From the NCBI GenBank assembly GCA_036674765.1, contig JARVKI010000034.1, forward strand, positions 186,001-250,000: DNA of 64,000 nucleotides, given 5' to 3'. The notes below the pieces were generated by a model. That model ran no database searches. It was given only the letters and a program-made list of their open reading frames with translations, and had not been told where the DNA came from. The DNA is from Seiridium cupressi (lineage: Eukaryota > Ascomycota > Sordariomycetes > Amphisphaeriales > Sporocadaceae). A program made the position numbers and the translations under genes. The number at the start of each line of letters is the position of its first letter. Positions within the stretch are counted from its first letter, which is position 1. Of this stretch, positions 34,801 to 47,000 are shown one piece after another.

Positions 34801-35551
34801 GACAAAGCTGGCAGGGGACATAACGAGTGATAGATTTCCTGGTGATTGGCCATGATTGGGGGTCTCGCTGCTGAGTTTTGAGCAGTGCGATACGCTAAAG
34901 GGTCCTATTAGCTTGTGGTATAAGAAGAGAGAAAATCCTGCATGGATTCTTGAGTATCGCAGGACCACACAGATCAATTTGGGTAGGAATGCTTGTCATC
35001 GCGGTTAGGAAGAATCAGGTCGTAGACGAACCTCTAACATGTGCGTCGAGCAACTCGGGCAGCTCATCGAGCAGCAGACTTTCCAGGTCCATGTTTCGAA
35101 GGCGTTGCTCCAGTGCTCTAGTGCAATGAGCTATGATCTGCACAATCTCGGCAACAAAGGTCTCGTCTGGCGTGATGTTGCTGTACCATTTCTGCACGAA
35201 CTCCTTCAGGATGACAGAAAGGAGGGCATAGAGTTGCAGATCCACATCATTCCGACTGGTCAACGGAGGAAGCAATGCCTCGATTGGTGCCGGAGTGTTC
35301 CTCCCCCTTTCAGCTAGATGCTGTGCACATAGCGTTCGGCGAATAAAGGCTGTGGTCGCCTTGTCTGAGAGATAGTCTGTAGAGACTGGCCTCGCCGGGC
35401 GCCGGGGCATCGCTTGGGGCGTACTCGATCCCGAAGAAACCTGGGACTTGCCTGCCGTGGCGGATTCGGCCGTAGTGCTCGAGGTCGCTGGCGCCTTCAG
35501 GCTCGTTTGGCCTGCCGGCCCCAAAGATGGAATCGCAGCCGCTGTTGCCAT
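31899..35551 (-). CDS. PXA (PX-associated) domain protein
   Basis: Three exons on the minus strand, 35551..35032, 34894..34075 and 32610..31899, give 683 residues. Intron 1 is 137 bp (GTTCGT ... TTTAG) and rejoins LLDAHVRAYRTAQNSA. Intron 2 is 1464 bp (GTAGGT ... TCTCACAG, with ACTAAC about 20 bases upstream of the acceptor) and rejoins IVDRLLSYYIQSGLLDP. Both joins reproduce conserved PXA sequence. The PXA domain spans about residues 55-480 (TAFIRRTLCAQHL, YHSLCPLPALSP, MPWLSGALSMIQWSAMRGPG, LLPPLLRSIRSALFPNN-like end). An acidic Ser/Pro linker and a helical C-terminus (YGILELILVRIMPEL) follow. PXA proteins are membrane-associated endosomal or vacuolar factors related to sorting nexins such as Mdm1. 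No PX domain is seen here. Two hydrophobic stretches in exon 2 (LLLEIFIMLTRLA and FLLVGAIRVFIGTLVL) could contact membranes. Confidence 0.85.
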
Positions 35552-36331
35552 GGCCGGATACTGTCGAACGGTGACGTTATTGCGGTCTCATTGTAGCACC
35601 GAGTTCTGCCGTCACGAAGCAGAGCTGGGTCGGGTGACTTGGACTGGCGCTCGTGGTTCTAGCAGCGTATGCGACGCAGAGCTTCACGCGCAATCAAGGG
35701 GTGAGGTTGAACTTTGGGCTGTGAAGCTGCAACCCGAATTCATGTCATGCACGTTACTAGCGCGAACTCTACAGAGTGGCAGGTGCCGCCTGCGAAGTCG
35801 CTACTGCAATAAGGCACGTGCGCTGTCCGCGGCTGCATCGATTAGCTGCAAGTGCAAGGGTTTCTTTTGAACCTCCTATTTCGAACTACCAAACGGCAGG
35901 TCTCTGACATCAACGATTATGTAGTTTTTCCGTGTCCATGTTGGGGGGCATCGAGCGGCACTCGTAATCATTGCTGGTGCTACTGAGTTGGTATTATTTT
36001 GAGCACTGCAGCAGGACAAGAGCTTGATCAGAGCGTGGAGTATCATATACATATAGACTGGTGTAAATGTGCAGTCTTCAGCTACTGGCGTTATTTTTGT
36101 ACATGTGATATACAAAGGCCGGGGTTTTCTCCCATATCAGCTATATCTACAATGGGACTTCATATGATAATCCTCCGCACGTGCCCCAATCGCACCTAGT
36201 TGAAGCTTGTGCAGGCATTAAGAATTCCTGCAATAATCGAGCTTCGTACAGGAGCCAAATCTATTCAGTCGTTCCATCGGCCAACTTTTCTAGCTGCTGT
36301 GGTAGAGCTGCAGTAGATTGGATATGCGCAT
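35552..36331. promoter_or_regulatory. PXA promoter / MSS51 3' region
   Basis: 780 bp between two minus-strand genes. It should contain the MSS51 terminator and the PXA-protein promoter. No gene was seen. Confidence 0.5.
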
Positions 36332-37925
36332 CTATTCGGTATTTTTGTGGGTAGCTTCGTATCTGTCGTAATCATTTAGTAAGTTGTTATCAAAGTGGAA
36401 AGAGAAGCAAAGAAAATCTTGCCCATTGCAGTACATACCTCTTTCCTCGGAATGCCCAGGTACCCCAGTTGCCACATGTGACATCTTGGGGGTCCAAGTC
36501 ATTGAGGTCCCAACGCAAGCTCCTGAAAGTGTTCTCTCCCGGTTCCATGAGGATATCGAACTCGCCATTGCAAGTTTTGTTGACCCATTCGATATCTCTC
36601 TCCATGTCGAACTGGGTGTAGCCGGTGGCGATGATAGGTGCCTTTGTCTCCAGCAGCAGGGGAACCGTCTCGGCCCATTCATGAGAACTTGCGGGATGGC
36701 CCAAGCCAGGATGGAAGAGGACAAAGCAGTCAAAGTATGGATCGTAGGGTTGGAAGTAACCTGTCTTGTGGATGGTGTGGTAGTAATCCACTATCGTGCT
36801 GATCTTCATGGAAGACCACACCCGATCCTCTACGAGAGCTCCAAATGGATTCGACGCAGTCCGCGGCGGTAGTGGGAACTCGTCGTCACGATTGGCCATG
36901 CTTTCCGGTCCAATGAAGACGAGATGAAACTTTCCTCGTGGGAACAGATGAGCAAGCTGCACCCATACATTTCGGGGTAGGGACGATTCAGCTCGAGCTC
37001 CAAGAATGAATATTCTGACTGGAGGGGCCTCTGGTCTCAAACCACTAACACCGTCTCCACCGCCAGACTTTGGAGGATGTAAAGTGTATCGCAACGCACT
37101 AAAACTCTTTAAACCCTCCGCCGTCAGACGACCGCCTTGTCTGATGTTATAAGGGCTTAGTTCGTGTAGAATACTTCCAATCGTTAGAGGATATGTCAGC
37201 AACCTGGTGACCTGCCTCATGTTGCGGTCATCGTTGATTGCCTCGAATTGCCTTGTATACAAGAAGGTGTCCCAATTGGTCATATTCACCACGGCCTCCT
37301 CCATTTGTGGTCCGGCATATTCAAATTCGGGGAAGAATCGCCCAGACCTCAGATCGTGGTCGTCCTCATTGATTTGGCGCAGCGTATCGCAGACCTGTAG
37401 ATGCGCCTCATAATCTTCTGCCCAATGTTGCTCACTGCAATACACAGGAACTCCGCAGTCTGGACACTCAAAGTGTACATGTGCGGGAGCCTGATTTCCA
37501 GAAGTTGCTGCCTTTTCAACGTCATCCGAAGTCGCAGGGATGCGCGACGGGCGGTGATCGGGGTGCGGACACAAGGCATGTTGCCTCATGAAAGCGGCCC
37601 GGCGCCGTATCTCCGGGATGGGAGAGTTCGTGTATGAGTGGAACAGGTCGTCGGGTCGGAGGACTGGTGGCTTCTGCGAGTCATTTACTGGAGAAGGCGC
37701 AGTCGAACCGAAAGATAGGCTGCTGTCTTCTGTAGCCTTGGTCTTTTGGCCGAAGAGCGAGAAAGCTCGAGCATGCTTGTCAACGCTCGACCCGGAACGC
37801 CTGGGACTGGCCTGTTGCAATGCGACTCGAGAGAAGGCTCTAGAGGCAGCGGGAGCTCTTATGCTTGAAGTCTGTGAGCATCTCCGGCACACGTACGAAG
37901 CCGCAGACCGCATGGCTGGCTCCAT
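36332..37925 (-). CDS. MSS51: COX1 translational activator Mss51
   Basis: Two exons on the minus strand, 37925..36439 and 36362..36332, with a 76-bp phase-2 intron (GTATGT ... ACGACAG), give 505 residues; the last exon adds only ten (YEATHKNTE tail). The start at 37925 (MEPAMRSAASYVCRRC) begins a basic, Ser/Ala-rich mitochondrial-targeting-like leader. Cys-Pro dipeptides at C119 (LCPHP) and C154 (ECPDC) resemble the heme-regulatory CP motifs of this family. C154, C157, C163, H167, H175 and C179 form a MYND-like zinc site. The long C-terminal domain (NMTNWDTFLYTR, HELSPYNI, FHLVFIGPE, FHPGLGHP) is diagnostic. Mss51 activates COX1 mRNA translation and binds newly made Cox1 in mitochondria. The gene is divergent from RSE1. 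Confidence 0.92.
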
Positions 37926-38267
37926 TGCGTGGTGGGCGGATTCACTCTTGGAGTTTTGGTAACTATCGTCGTACGATAGCAGCTCTCCCGCGGAAACATT
38001 TAGCTGCAAGGTACGTACATCAAAGCTCTCGAAGTCCCCGAAATTTCCAGGGGGATTAATGATTTTCCGCCTAAGAAGGTGCTGGTGGGAGCTCCAAATC
38101 AGCCGCCCAAGTGGGTTAGGAGCCTGGCAGAGCTCTTCTGAAATTTTGGAGCTTTCAACTGCGTACCAAAACATGTCTTGATCACGCCCGCTTCCCCAGA
38201 GGACACAACAAACACCCAGCGCAATTCGGAAAGAAGTCGCGCGACCCCTGCGCAGTACTTTCTCAAG
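37926..38267. promoter_or_regulatory. bidirectional MSS51/RSE1 promoter
   Basis: Only 342 bp separate the two divergent start codons, so both promoters must share this interval. It includes paired GTACG-type sequence near 37970-38015. No TATA box is evident. Confidence 0.6.
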
Positions 38268-41200
38268 ATGGCGGCGACCTCGAATATGTTTCTGTATTCC
38301 TTGACCATCCAGCCGCCGACCACCATCACGCAGGCCATCGTGGGACAGTTCAGTGGGACCAAGGAACAGCAGATCTTGACAGCTTCGGGGTCGCGTCTCA
38401 CCTTGTCACGCCCCGACCCCTCGCAGGGCAGAGTCACTACCATCCTGTCGCAGGAGGTCTTTGGCATCATCAGGTCCATTGCCGCCTTCCGTCTGGCCGG
38501 AAGCAACAAGGGTAAGTTCGCTCGTCCCCTATATCTTTAGGCTTCACTTAGTGATTGTTGAAGCTGGCTTGGTAGAAGCGTATTGAGGACCGCACATAGA
38601 GCACACCTCGTGGCGTCCGCCAAGGTCCGAGACATCACAGATATTCGATGAACTTGTGCTAACGCCTTCCCAAAAGACTATGTTATCCTAGCTACAGATT
38701 CCGGGAGGATTACGATTGTTGAGTACAATGCTCAACAGAACAAGTTTGTTCGTGACAAGCTAGAGACGTTTGGCAAGTCGGGCGTGCGCAGGGTGATCCC
38801 CGGCCAATACCTGGCATGCGACCCCAAAGGAAGAGCTTGCCTGATTGCTTCTGTCGAGAAGAACAAACTGGTCTACGTCCTCAACCGAAACTCTCAAGCA
38901 GAGCTTACCATATCCTCGCCGCTGGAAGCGCATAAGCCTGGAACTGTTGTGCTTTCCATGGTAGCACTGGATGTAGGCTATGCAAACCCTGTCTTTGCTG
39001 CTCTGGAGGTGGAATATACCGAGGCCGACCAGGACCCCACCGGCGAAGCCGTGAACGAGATCGAGACACAGCTTGTTTATTACGAGCTGGACCTGGGTCT
39101 GAACCATGTCGTTCGCAAATGGAGCGAGCCTGTAGATCCTACGGCCTCGATCCTTTTTCAGGTCCCCGGTGGCAATGACGGTCCTAGCGGAGTTCTGGTG
39201 TGTGGTGAAGAGAACATTACTTATCGCCATTCGAATCAAGAGGCATTCCGTGTGCCTGTACCAAGGCGCAAGGGTGCTACCGAGGATCCTCAACGGAAGC
39301 GGACTATAGTTTCAGGTGTCATGCACAAACTCAAGGGTAGTGCAGGCGCGTTTTTCTTCCTTCTCCAGAGCGAAGATGGTGATCTATTCAAGGTTACGAT
39401 CGACATGGCCGAAGACGACGAAGGAAAACCCACTGGCGAAGTACGGCGACTGAAAATCAAATATTTTGACACTGTCCCCGTCTCTACCAGTCTCTGTATT
39501 TTGAAAAGTGGCTTCTTGTTTGTGGCAAGCGAGTTTGGCAATCATCACTTTTATCAATTCGAGAAACTCGGCGACGATGACGACGAGCTGGAGTTTGCCA
39601 GCGATGACTACCCTACGGACCCGAAAGCTTCATATACGCCTGCTTATTTCTACCCAAGGACGGCTGATAACTTGAGTCTAGTGGAGAGCATCAACTCCAT
39701 GAACCCACTCATTGACTGCAAGGTCGCAAACCTGACAACAGACGATGCGCCTCAAATATACTCTATTTGTGGAAGCGGTGCCCGCAGTACTTTCAGAACC
39801 CTGAAACACGGTTTGGAAGTCAATGAGATCGTTGCCTCGGAATTGCCTGGCGTTCCATCAGCCGTTTGGACCACCAAACTTACGCAGGAGGACCAGTATG
39901 ATGCATACATCATTCTCTCTTTCAGCAATGGCACGTTGGTGCTCAGCATAGGAGAAACTGTAGAAGAAGTGACAGATACCGGTTTCCTGTCAAATGTACC
40001 CACGTTGGCAGTTCAGCAGCTGGGAGATGATGGTCTGATACAGGTCCACCCCAAAGGTATTCGACATATACGTCATGGACGAGTCAACGAGTGGTCTGCT
40101 CCACAACACCGGTCCATCGTTGCAGCGTCTACGAACTCTCGGCAAGTGGCTGTAGCCCTAAGCTCTGGCGAGATTGTCTACTTCGAGATGGACGGTGATG
40201 GTTCGCTTGCCGAGTACGATGAGAAGAAGGAGATGTTTGGGACAGTCACTTGCCTCAGCTTGGGTGAAGTTCCGGAGGGACGGCTCAGAAGCTCGTTCTT
40301 GGCAGTGGGCTGTGATGATTGCACGGTCCGTGTGCTCAGCTTAGACCCTGAGTCGACCTTGGAGAGCAAATCGGTGCAAGCTCTAACTGCTGCCCCTACT
40401 GCTTTGTCTATCATGTCGATGGAAGACTCCTCATTTGGTGGATCCACACTATACCTCCATATCGGTCTTCACTCTGGTGTATACCTGAGGACAGTCCTGG
40501 ATGAAGTCACCGGAGAGTTGACGGATACCCGGCAGAAGTTTCTTGGTCCCAAGGCAGTCAAGCTCTTCCAGGTCTCCGTCCAGGGGCAAACATGCGTATT
40601 AGCATTGAGCTCAAGAACGTGGCTGGGGTACTCAGACCCTATTTCTAAAGGTTTCATGATGACGCCCCTAGATTATGATGATCTAGAATGGGGTTGGAAC
40701 TTCAGCAGCGAGCAATGCGAAGAAGGCATGGTAGGAATCCAAGGGCAAAATCTCAAGTAAGTCTGTTTTCATCTCATGTGTTGCCTTCGAGAATGATGAA
40801 AAAATGGGATCCTAGCCAAGAGCTATGAGGTCACTTCAATTATTGTACCAATTGTTCCTACTGACTCACTTTATCCTTGATTATTTATTTTGCCAAATCT
40901 CTTCGTACTTTGTGCTAATCAAGAAACCAGAATCTTTTCCATCGACAAGCTGGGTGATACTTTGCTGCAAGAGTCCATTCCACTGACTTACACTCCTAAA
41001 CATCTTGTCAAACATCCGGATCAACCACTTTTCTACACCATTGAATCCGAGAACAACACGCTGCCTCCAGAACTGCGGGCGCAATTGCTAGCTGATCCCT
41101 CGGTTGTCAATGGTGATGCGCAAGTGCTACCGCCTCAGGAGTTTGGCTATCCTAGAGGTCGAGGGCGTTGGGCCTCCTGCATTAGTGTGGTCGACCCTTT

Positions 41201-42242
41201 GACCGAGAAGGCAGTCCTTCAAACATTAGATCTCGGAGAAAACGAAGCTGCCGTAAGCGTTGCTACCGTTTCATTTGCTAGCCAAGACAACAAGACTTTC
41301 CTCGTGGTGGGAACTGGCAAAGACATGGTGTTGAGCCCCCGACAATTTAGCGCCGGGTTCATCCATGTATACAGTATCAGTGACGACGGCCGGACCATTG
41401 AGTTTATCCACAAGACAAAAGTTGAAGAGCCACCAATGGCACTGATCCAGTTCCAAGGTCGACTTCTTGCTGGTATTGGCAAAACCCTCCGGGCGTACGA
41501 TCTCGGGTTGAGGCAATTACTTCGAAAAGCACAAGCCGAGGTAGCACCTCAACTCATCGTCTCGTTGCAAACACAGGGTAGCCGTATCATTGTTGGCGAC
41601 GTCCAGCAAAGTGTTACATACGTCGTCTATAAGTACGAGAGCAACAAGCTCATATCATTCGCTGATGACTCGATCAACCGATGGACAAACTGCACAGCAA
41701 TGGTCGATTACGAATCAGTAGCAGGTGGTGACAAATTCGGCAACATCTGGATCGTTCGCTGTCCTGAGAAGGCCAGCACAGAAGCAGATGAGGATGGCGC
41801 CGGCGCTCATCTGCAGCATGCTCGGGAATATTTACACGGCACAAACCATCGTGTCAGCCTTATGACCCACTTCTACACTCAGGATGTCCCTACCAGCATC
41901 AGCAAAACCAACCTCGTGGTTGGTGGCCAGGATGTCCTGCTTTGGAGTGGTATCCAGGGCACCGTCGGCGTCTTCATCCCTCTCGTAAGCCGAGAGGATG
42001 CGGACTTCTTCCAGAGTCTTGAATCGCATCTTCGGAGCGAAGATCCACCGTTGGCTGGCCGTGACCACTTGATATACCGAGGATATTATGTGCCAGTCAA
42101 AGGTGTGATTGACGGTGACTTGTGTGAGAGGTTTGCTTTGTTACCCAACGACAAGAAGCAAATGATCGCGGGAGAACTGGATCGGTCTGTTAGAGAGATT
42201 GAAAGGAAAATCTCGGACATCCGCACTCGCTCTGCCTTTTGA
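38268..42242 (+). CDS. RSE1: pre-mRNA splicing factor Rse1 (SF3b subunit 3/SF3B130)
   Basis: Three exons, 38268..38511, 38677..40756 and 40931..42242, give 1211 residues, the normal length of Rse1/SF3B3. Intron 1 is 165 bp and intron 2 is 174 bp. Both have GTAAGT donors and GTGCTAA branch-like sites near the 3' end, and both joins restore family sequence ([14 protein letters not shown] and QGQNLKIFSIDKL). The protein is three WD40-like beta-propellers of the DDB1/CPSF160/SF3B3 superfamily. Recognisable blocks are [14 protein letters not shown] at the start, [18 protein letters not shown] in the middle, and [21 protein letters not shown] and [14 protein letters not shown] towards the end. Rse1 is a core scaffold of SF3b in the U2 snRNP and helps branch-site recognition. 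Its own introns are about twice as long as those of most neighbours. Confidence 0.97.
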
Positions 42243-42383
42243 GCGCCTTGTATTTGGAATTTATTGATGAGTAAACAAATGTATTTGTACAAGGGATGTC
42301 AAGGCAAGCCGGCGTTAGGCAATGAATACCAATTACACGATTTCAAGAGAAGCTCAAATCTATCCTTGCGCCGAACCAGAATG

Positions 42384-43260
42384 TTATACACCTCTTCTCC
42401 GCAGAAAACCCCTACTCCTACCAAGGCCGGCGCCACCGCTCCTTGCGATGGCCTTGCCCCTTCCGGTCCCTTCCACCGGGTGGTTGGCTTCCCACTCCTC
42501 GTCTGCAATGTACGCTACCGTTGCCGCTTCCAGATCATAGTCTGTTTGCTCGAGGTATAGCACGGCGACATCGTACTCGGATACTTTGCAGGCGACCATA
42601 AACCGGCGTATTTTGCCCTTCCTCAGCTCCTCTTCCTCGCCCTCGATCGGGCTTGGCGAAAGGCTGACGCCCCCTTTGTAGTATTCGCCTGGAATGATAA
42701 CTGTCTTCCGCCCTAGGAGCAAATGATCGGATGTGACATTATTTGCGCGGCGCAGCACGCCGGCGGGGACTCCATACCGCAAGGAAAGAGATGTTACAGT
42801 ATCGTGGTTATGGTTGAGGAAATGCAATACGTCCTCGGCCGGCTCGTCGTCCAGCGGCACTGACTTTTCATCCAAAGGGTCCAGTCGTTTGGTACTGGAC
42901 GCAGAGTACGGCGGCGGGGCCTGGTTATATTTATTGTCTTTCGAACTCTCAGCTAGTGAGTTGTAGGACGGGGGTTCCTTGAGCCCCTGCGGTAGGCGCG
43001 AGGGAGTGGTGGAGATTTGGCAGTAGGGACAGTAGGTCTGGAAGCGCGAGTTTTTCTGGCGAGCATATATGTCAGGTACTGCTTGATTCTGATCGAGCGG
43101 CTTTCAAAATACACACGTGTATACAATTTCCGCATATGACACGCGGACAACACTCCAATGCTCTATCGTCTGGCAACGGCTTCTCGTTTTCGTTGTAGCG
43201 GGGCACTTTGGTAAGCAGCGTAGCGCAGGTGCAGCAGGCTTCCATCGTTTCTCTCTTCAT
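42384..43260 (-). CDS. RING-like zinc finger / LysM / UBA-like protein
   Basis: Two exons on the minus strand, 43260..43117 and 43055..42384, with a 61-bp phase-0 intron (GTGTGT ... GCCAG), give 271 residues. The splice was chosen because it yields CGNCIHKNSRFQTYCPYCQIS and completes a Cys cluster: C9, C10, C12, C37, C38, C43, C46, C57 and C60. That cluster resembles a treble-clef or RING-type zinc site. A Pro/Ser-rich linker follows, then a LysM domain (about 105-155: DTVTSLSLRYGVPAGVLRRANN ... VIIPGEYY). A C-terminal UBA-like helical segment follows it (VSEYDVAVLYLEQTDYDLEAA), then a basic Gly/Arg tail. There is no signal peptide, so the LysM is intracellular, as in eukaryotic LYSMD proteins. 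The function is unknown. Its 3' end is convergent with RSE1, 141 bp apart. Confidence 0.82.
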
Positions 43261-44047
43261 TTTGGGGCAATCTAGAAACGTCCTGCTGCAAGAGTCTAAT
43301 GGAGATGGTGGTGGCCAAAACGATGGATGTAGGTAAATAAGATACGTGAGATAGACAGTCGCACACAAGTATGGTCTTCTTGTCCGAGGGGAACTTTGCA
43401 AGGTGTAAGTCGAGACGAGTGGCGTTCGCGATCAATGACGCCGGGCTCTATCGATAACGTGGGGCCCACCCTAGGAGGCACGCGAGCGTTAAGTCCGACC
43501 TTCTGCAGTCTGGGGGTCCAACAAGCCACTGACATGACAGAGGGCCAGCAGCTCATGCGGCGCTAAGAACGGCGACTCAGGCGGGGGGGATCCCTGGGGT
43601 GAGCTCCAAGGATCAAACGCCTACTGGGATCTGTGGCCAAGTCGCATTGTTGACAAGACCGACCCAAATCTCACCTTCATTCCCGTTGCTGGGATATACC
43701 TATCTACGTCCGAGTCGAAAGCCCCATCTCGGCTTGTTGCGAACCTCGCATTTCAGGACCCCTGCTGCGAACTACATTAAACAAAGCCAAGACACCAGAG
43801 CTTCCGTCGCCTGGGAACGTCACTTCCCCGACCCAAAGCTCCCAACTCTCAAACAGTCCGTAGAAAACCTGGGGAAGTTGACGATCACACCGCAACCTCT
43901 AGTTTCAGGCCAGACCTCCTAGAATATTACATGCGACGAACCTAGGCCATGACCACCTAAACTCGACATACACGCGTAGATCAAACTGTGCAGCATCCAA
44001 CCGTCCCTCATGCCACTTTGACAAGACCGACCGCACAAAGCTTCGCC
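43261..44047. promoter_or_regulatory. divergent promoter, LysM gene / SIP3-like gene
   Basis: 787 bp between two divergent starts. A plus-strand 107-codon frame (43599-43922) lies in what should be the leader of the SIP3-like gene. It has no recognised motif and I do not call it as a gene. Confidence 0.5.
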
Positions 44048-47000
44048 ATGTCAGATCCGGCCCTCACAGACAAGGTGCCGCCGACACCAGCAGCACCCAA
44101 CATCCCGATCGCAGCGAACCGGCACGGCAACCCTCTAATCTCGGTCCTCCTCAACGAAGCCGGCCTCGACTCCCCAACATTCCGCAGCAATGCCCTGCAC
44201 TTCGCCGACCAGGTCGACGCCATCGAGCGGTGGCTGGAGGGCTACTCACGGACTGCCGCCAAGTTGTCGCACGACATGCTCGGGCTTGAAGCCGTCGTGA
44301 ACGATTACCTCTCCAAGATCATACCCCCGCAAGTTGTCATCTCGCTCGACCACGACTACACCGCCTTGGCACTGAAGAGGATATCCGAGGGCAGCAGGGA
44401 GTGGTGGACGCATATTCTGGGCCTGGCCAAGAAGATGGACACTATGAGCGCTGAGCCGATACGAAACTTCCTGCAGAACGACCTGCGAAGCTTCAAGGAG
44501 ACGAGGCGGAATCTCGAGCAGGCCCAGAAGACCTTCGACACCACCTTGGCCCGGTACTTGGGGCAAAGCAAGACCAAGGAGCCAAGCGCCATCAGAGAGG
44601 ATGCATTCGCCGTGTACGAGACGCGGAAAGTCTATTTGAAGACATCAATGGACTTCTGCCAGATGGCGCCGCAGCTGAGGTTCACGCTGGACAAACTGCT
44701 TGTTCGGGTTTCGAGCGACATCTGGAGGGAGATGAAGAGGTCCAAAGACACATCGGGTAGCTTTGGCAAATGGGGCCAGCAGATGGACAGGGTCAGGGGC
44801 TGGTCCAAGGAGATGGAGTTGACAGAGTCGACCTTCAAGAGGGAGCTCCAGGCAGCCAGGCGCGAAGTCGGTGAGAGCTCGCTGGTCTCGTTCAGACCAT
44901 CCAGGGAGCTCGATGCATACAGCGCAAGCACGGTGCCATTTCTGGGATCCAAAGGGCCCCTCAACGTCAATACCGACGAAAGGGCTGGGGCGTACTCGGA
45001 GAAGCAAGGTTGGCTCTTCCTCCGCACCTTGACGGGCAAGCCTGTGCGCACCACCTGGATACGACGGTGGTACTACTGTCGCCATGGCATCTTCGGTTGG
45101 ATGGTCAGCGGACCACAGGGTGTCCTGACCGGAGATGAGATTGGCGTTCTCCTTTGCAATGCGAAGCCAGCCATTAGCGAGGAGCGCCGCTTCTGCTTCG
45201 AGGTCAAGACGAAGAACCAGACACTACTCCTCCAGGCAGAGACCCAATCCGAGCTCATGGGCTGGCTCGAGGTATTCGAGGTCGCAAAGAAGAAGGCCTT
45301 CGAGGCAAGTGTGGGGAGAGATACCTCCTCTTTGCCGGGCGGTGTTGACCCTGCCTTTGCCATTACACCGCCGTCCATGCCCGAGTTCTCGGCAAAATCA
45401 CTAGATGCGCAACTCGGCGTTGATGAAGTTGGACAGGCAGCTGAGAAGACCAACACCTTACCAGTCCCAGGCCAGGAAAGTGGTGGCCTGATCCCACGAG
45501 CTAGTTTCGACGTTGGGGCCGTTGCACCGAGGCGGTCGGCGACGTCTCTTGGGCGCGAGGAAGGAGAGAGTGGTCGTGATCATGCGGCTCGGATAATGCA
45601 AAAGCTCGACTTGCATCGCAAAGCCAACTTTTCTTCGACAACGGATACCACCGCAGGGCTACCCTCGCCTGGTCCATCTGGCGGCATTGCCAGTCTCATC
45701 TCCGCTAGCCATGGTCTGCTGCCCGGATATCCTTCTCCCATTATAGGACAGGCTGCGCCTCGACCGCAACAGCAACAGCAGCAACAACAACAACCTCAAA
45801 CACTATCGGGACCAGAGCCTCATGCAGGCAGTCTTGCGCCGGCGACACTCGCTAGCCCCCCGGCACCCACGAGTCTTAGTAAGACTGCTGTCGTGTACAG
45901 CAGTGATCGGTCTCTGAGCAACGACTCCGGCCCAGGGCTTCCCACTGCCATCATGGCAAACTATTGGGGTAGTAATGCTTGGGCTCATGAATATGCCCCC
46001 AAGGCAGCTAAACCCGATTTCAACCCTGACGATCCTTTCGGACCGAATTCGCCATCCATCAAGATGTCCCTAGCTGGCGACAGTGGCGAGCTCAAGGCGC
46101 CTACCTCTGCTCACAAGAAAGCAATCAGTATGGATGCCAAGATTGTGCATCCCCCAGCTGTCAAAGAAAAGTCGCCGCAGGAACAATTTCCTCCAGGCTA
46201 TCCTTTGGAGCTCAAGACGAATACAGCACAGTTCAGGTTAGTCTTCCCAAGCGTGCCCATGGACGAGAAACTTGTCCTGGTCTTCAGAGCATCCTGGACA
46301 ACCAGCACCTCCGAACGTAGTAAGGATTCACCTGGAATGGCCGGCAATGGCCGCATCTATGTCACTCCAGACAATATGTACTTCTATGGCCATCAGATGG
46401 GCCTCGTAGTTGCATACGCTATTTCTCTGGATAGCATTACCGAGGTGACAGCCGCACCGGGGCGGGATTGTGACTTTGTCTTCCTCCACCTCAGCCAGGA
46501 TGCACCCGACGTGCAGTACAGCAGGATATCTATCAAAACCTTTTTGGAGGACATGGACCTTCTCCACGCTCGACTCAATCTGTTAGTAGATGATCTACAG
46601 GCAGAAGAACCTATGGAGGTAATGGAGCTGATCAATGCGCTGATCAATTTTGAAAACGAGGAGTACGATAAGAGAAGCCCGAGTGCTGAAAGTTGGGAAG
46701 AAGTATCCGCAAATACGCCCGTTGATAATAACACACTTGCTGGCCGAGCAGTTAGTCCCAGAGCCGACTTTGCATATAAGTCGCGGCTTCGCAGCGCAAA
46801 GAAACCTGCGCCCAAGCTCCAACTCCCGGCTCACCCAGTGCATTACGAACCCGAAGATATGCAGAGGAAAGTAGCGGAGCGCACCTTTGAGATAAGCGCC
46901 AAGGCCTGCTTCCATGTGCTTTTCGGCGACAAGAGCTTCGTCTTCCCAAAGCTCTACTTTGAGCGGAGAGCGAAGCAGATCGCACAAGGTCCCTGGACGG

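Noticed and set aside
43599..43922. 107-codon frame between the LysM and SIP3-like genes
   Set aside because: It lies in the divergent promoter/leader and has no motif; its position right before the SIP3-like start is better explained as 5' UTR.
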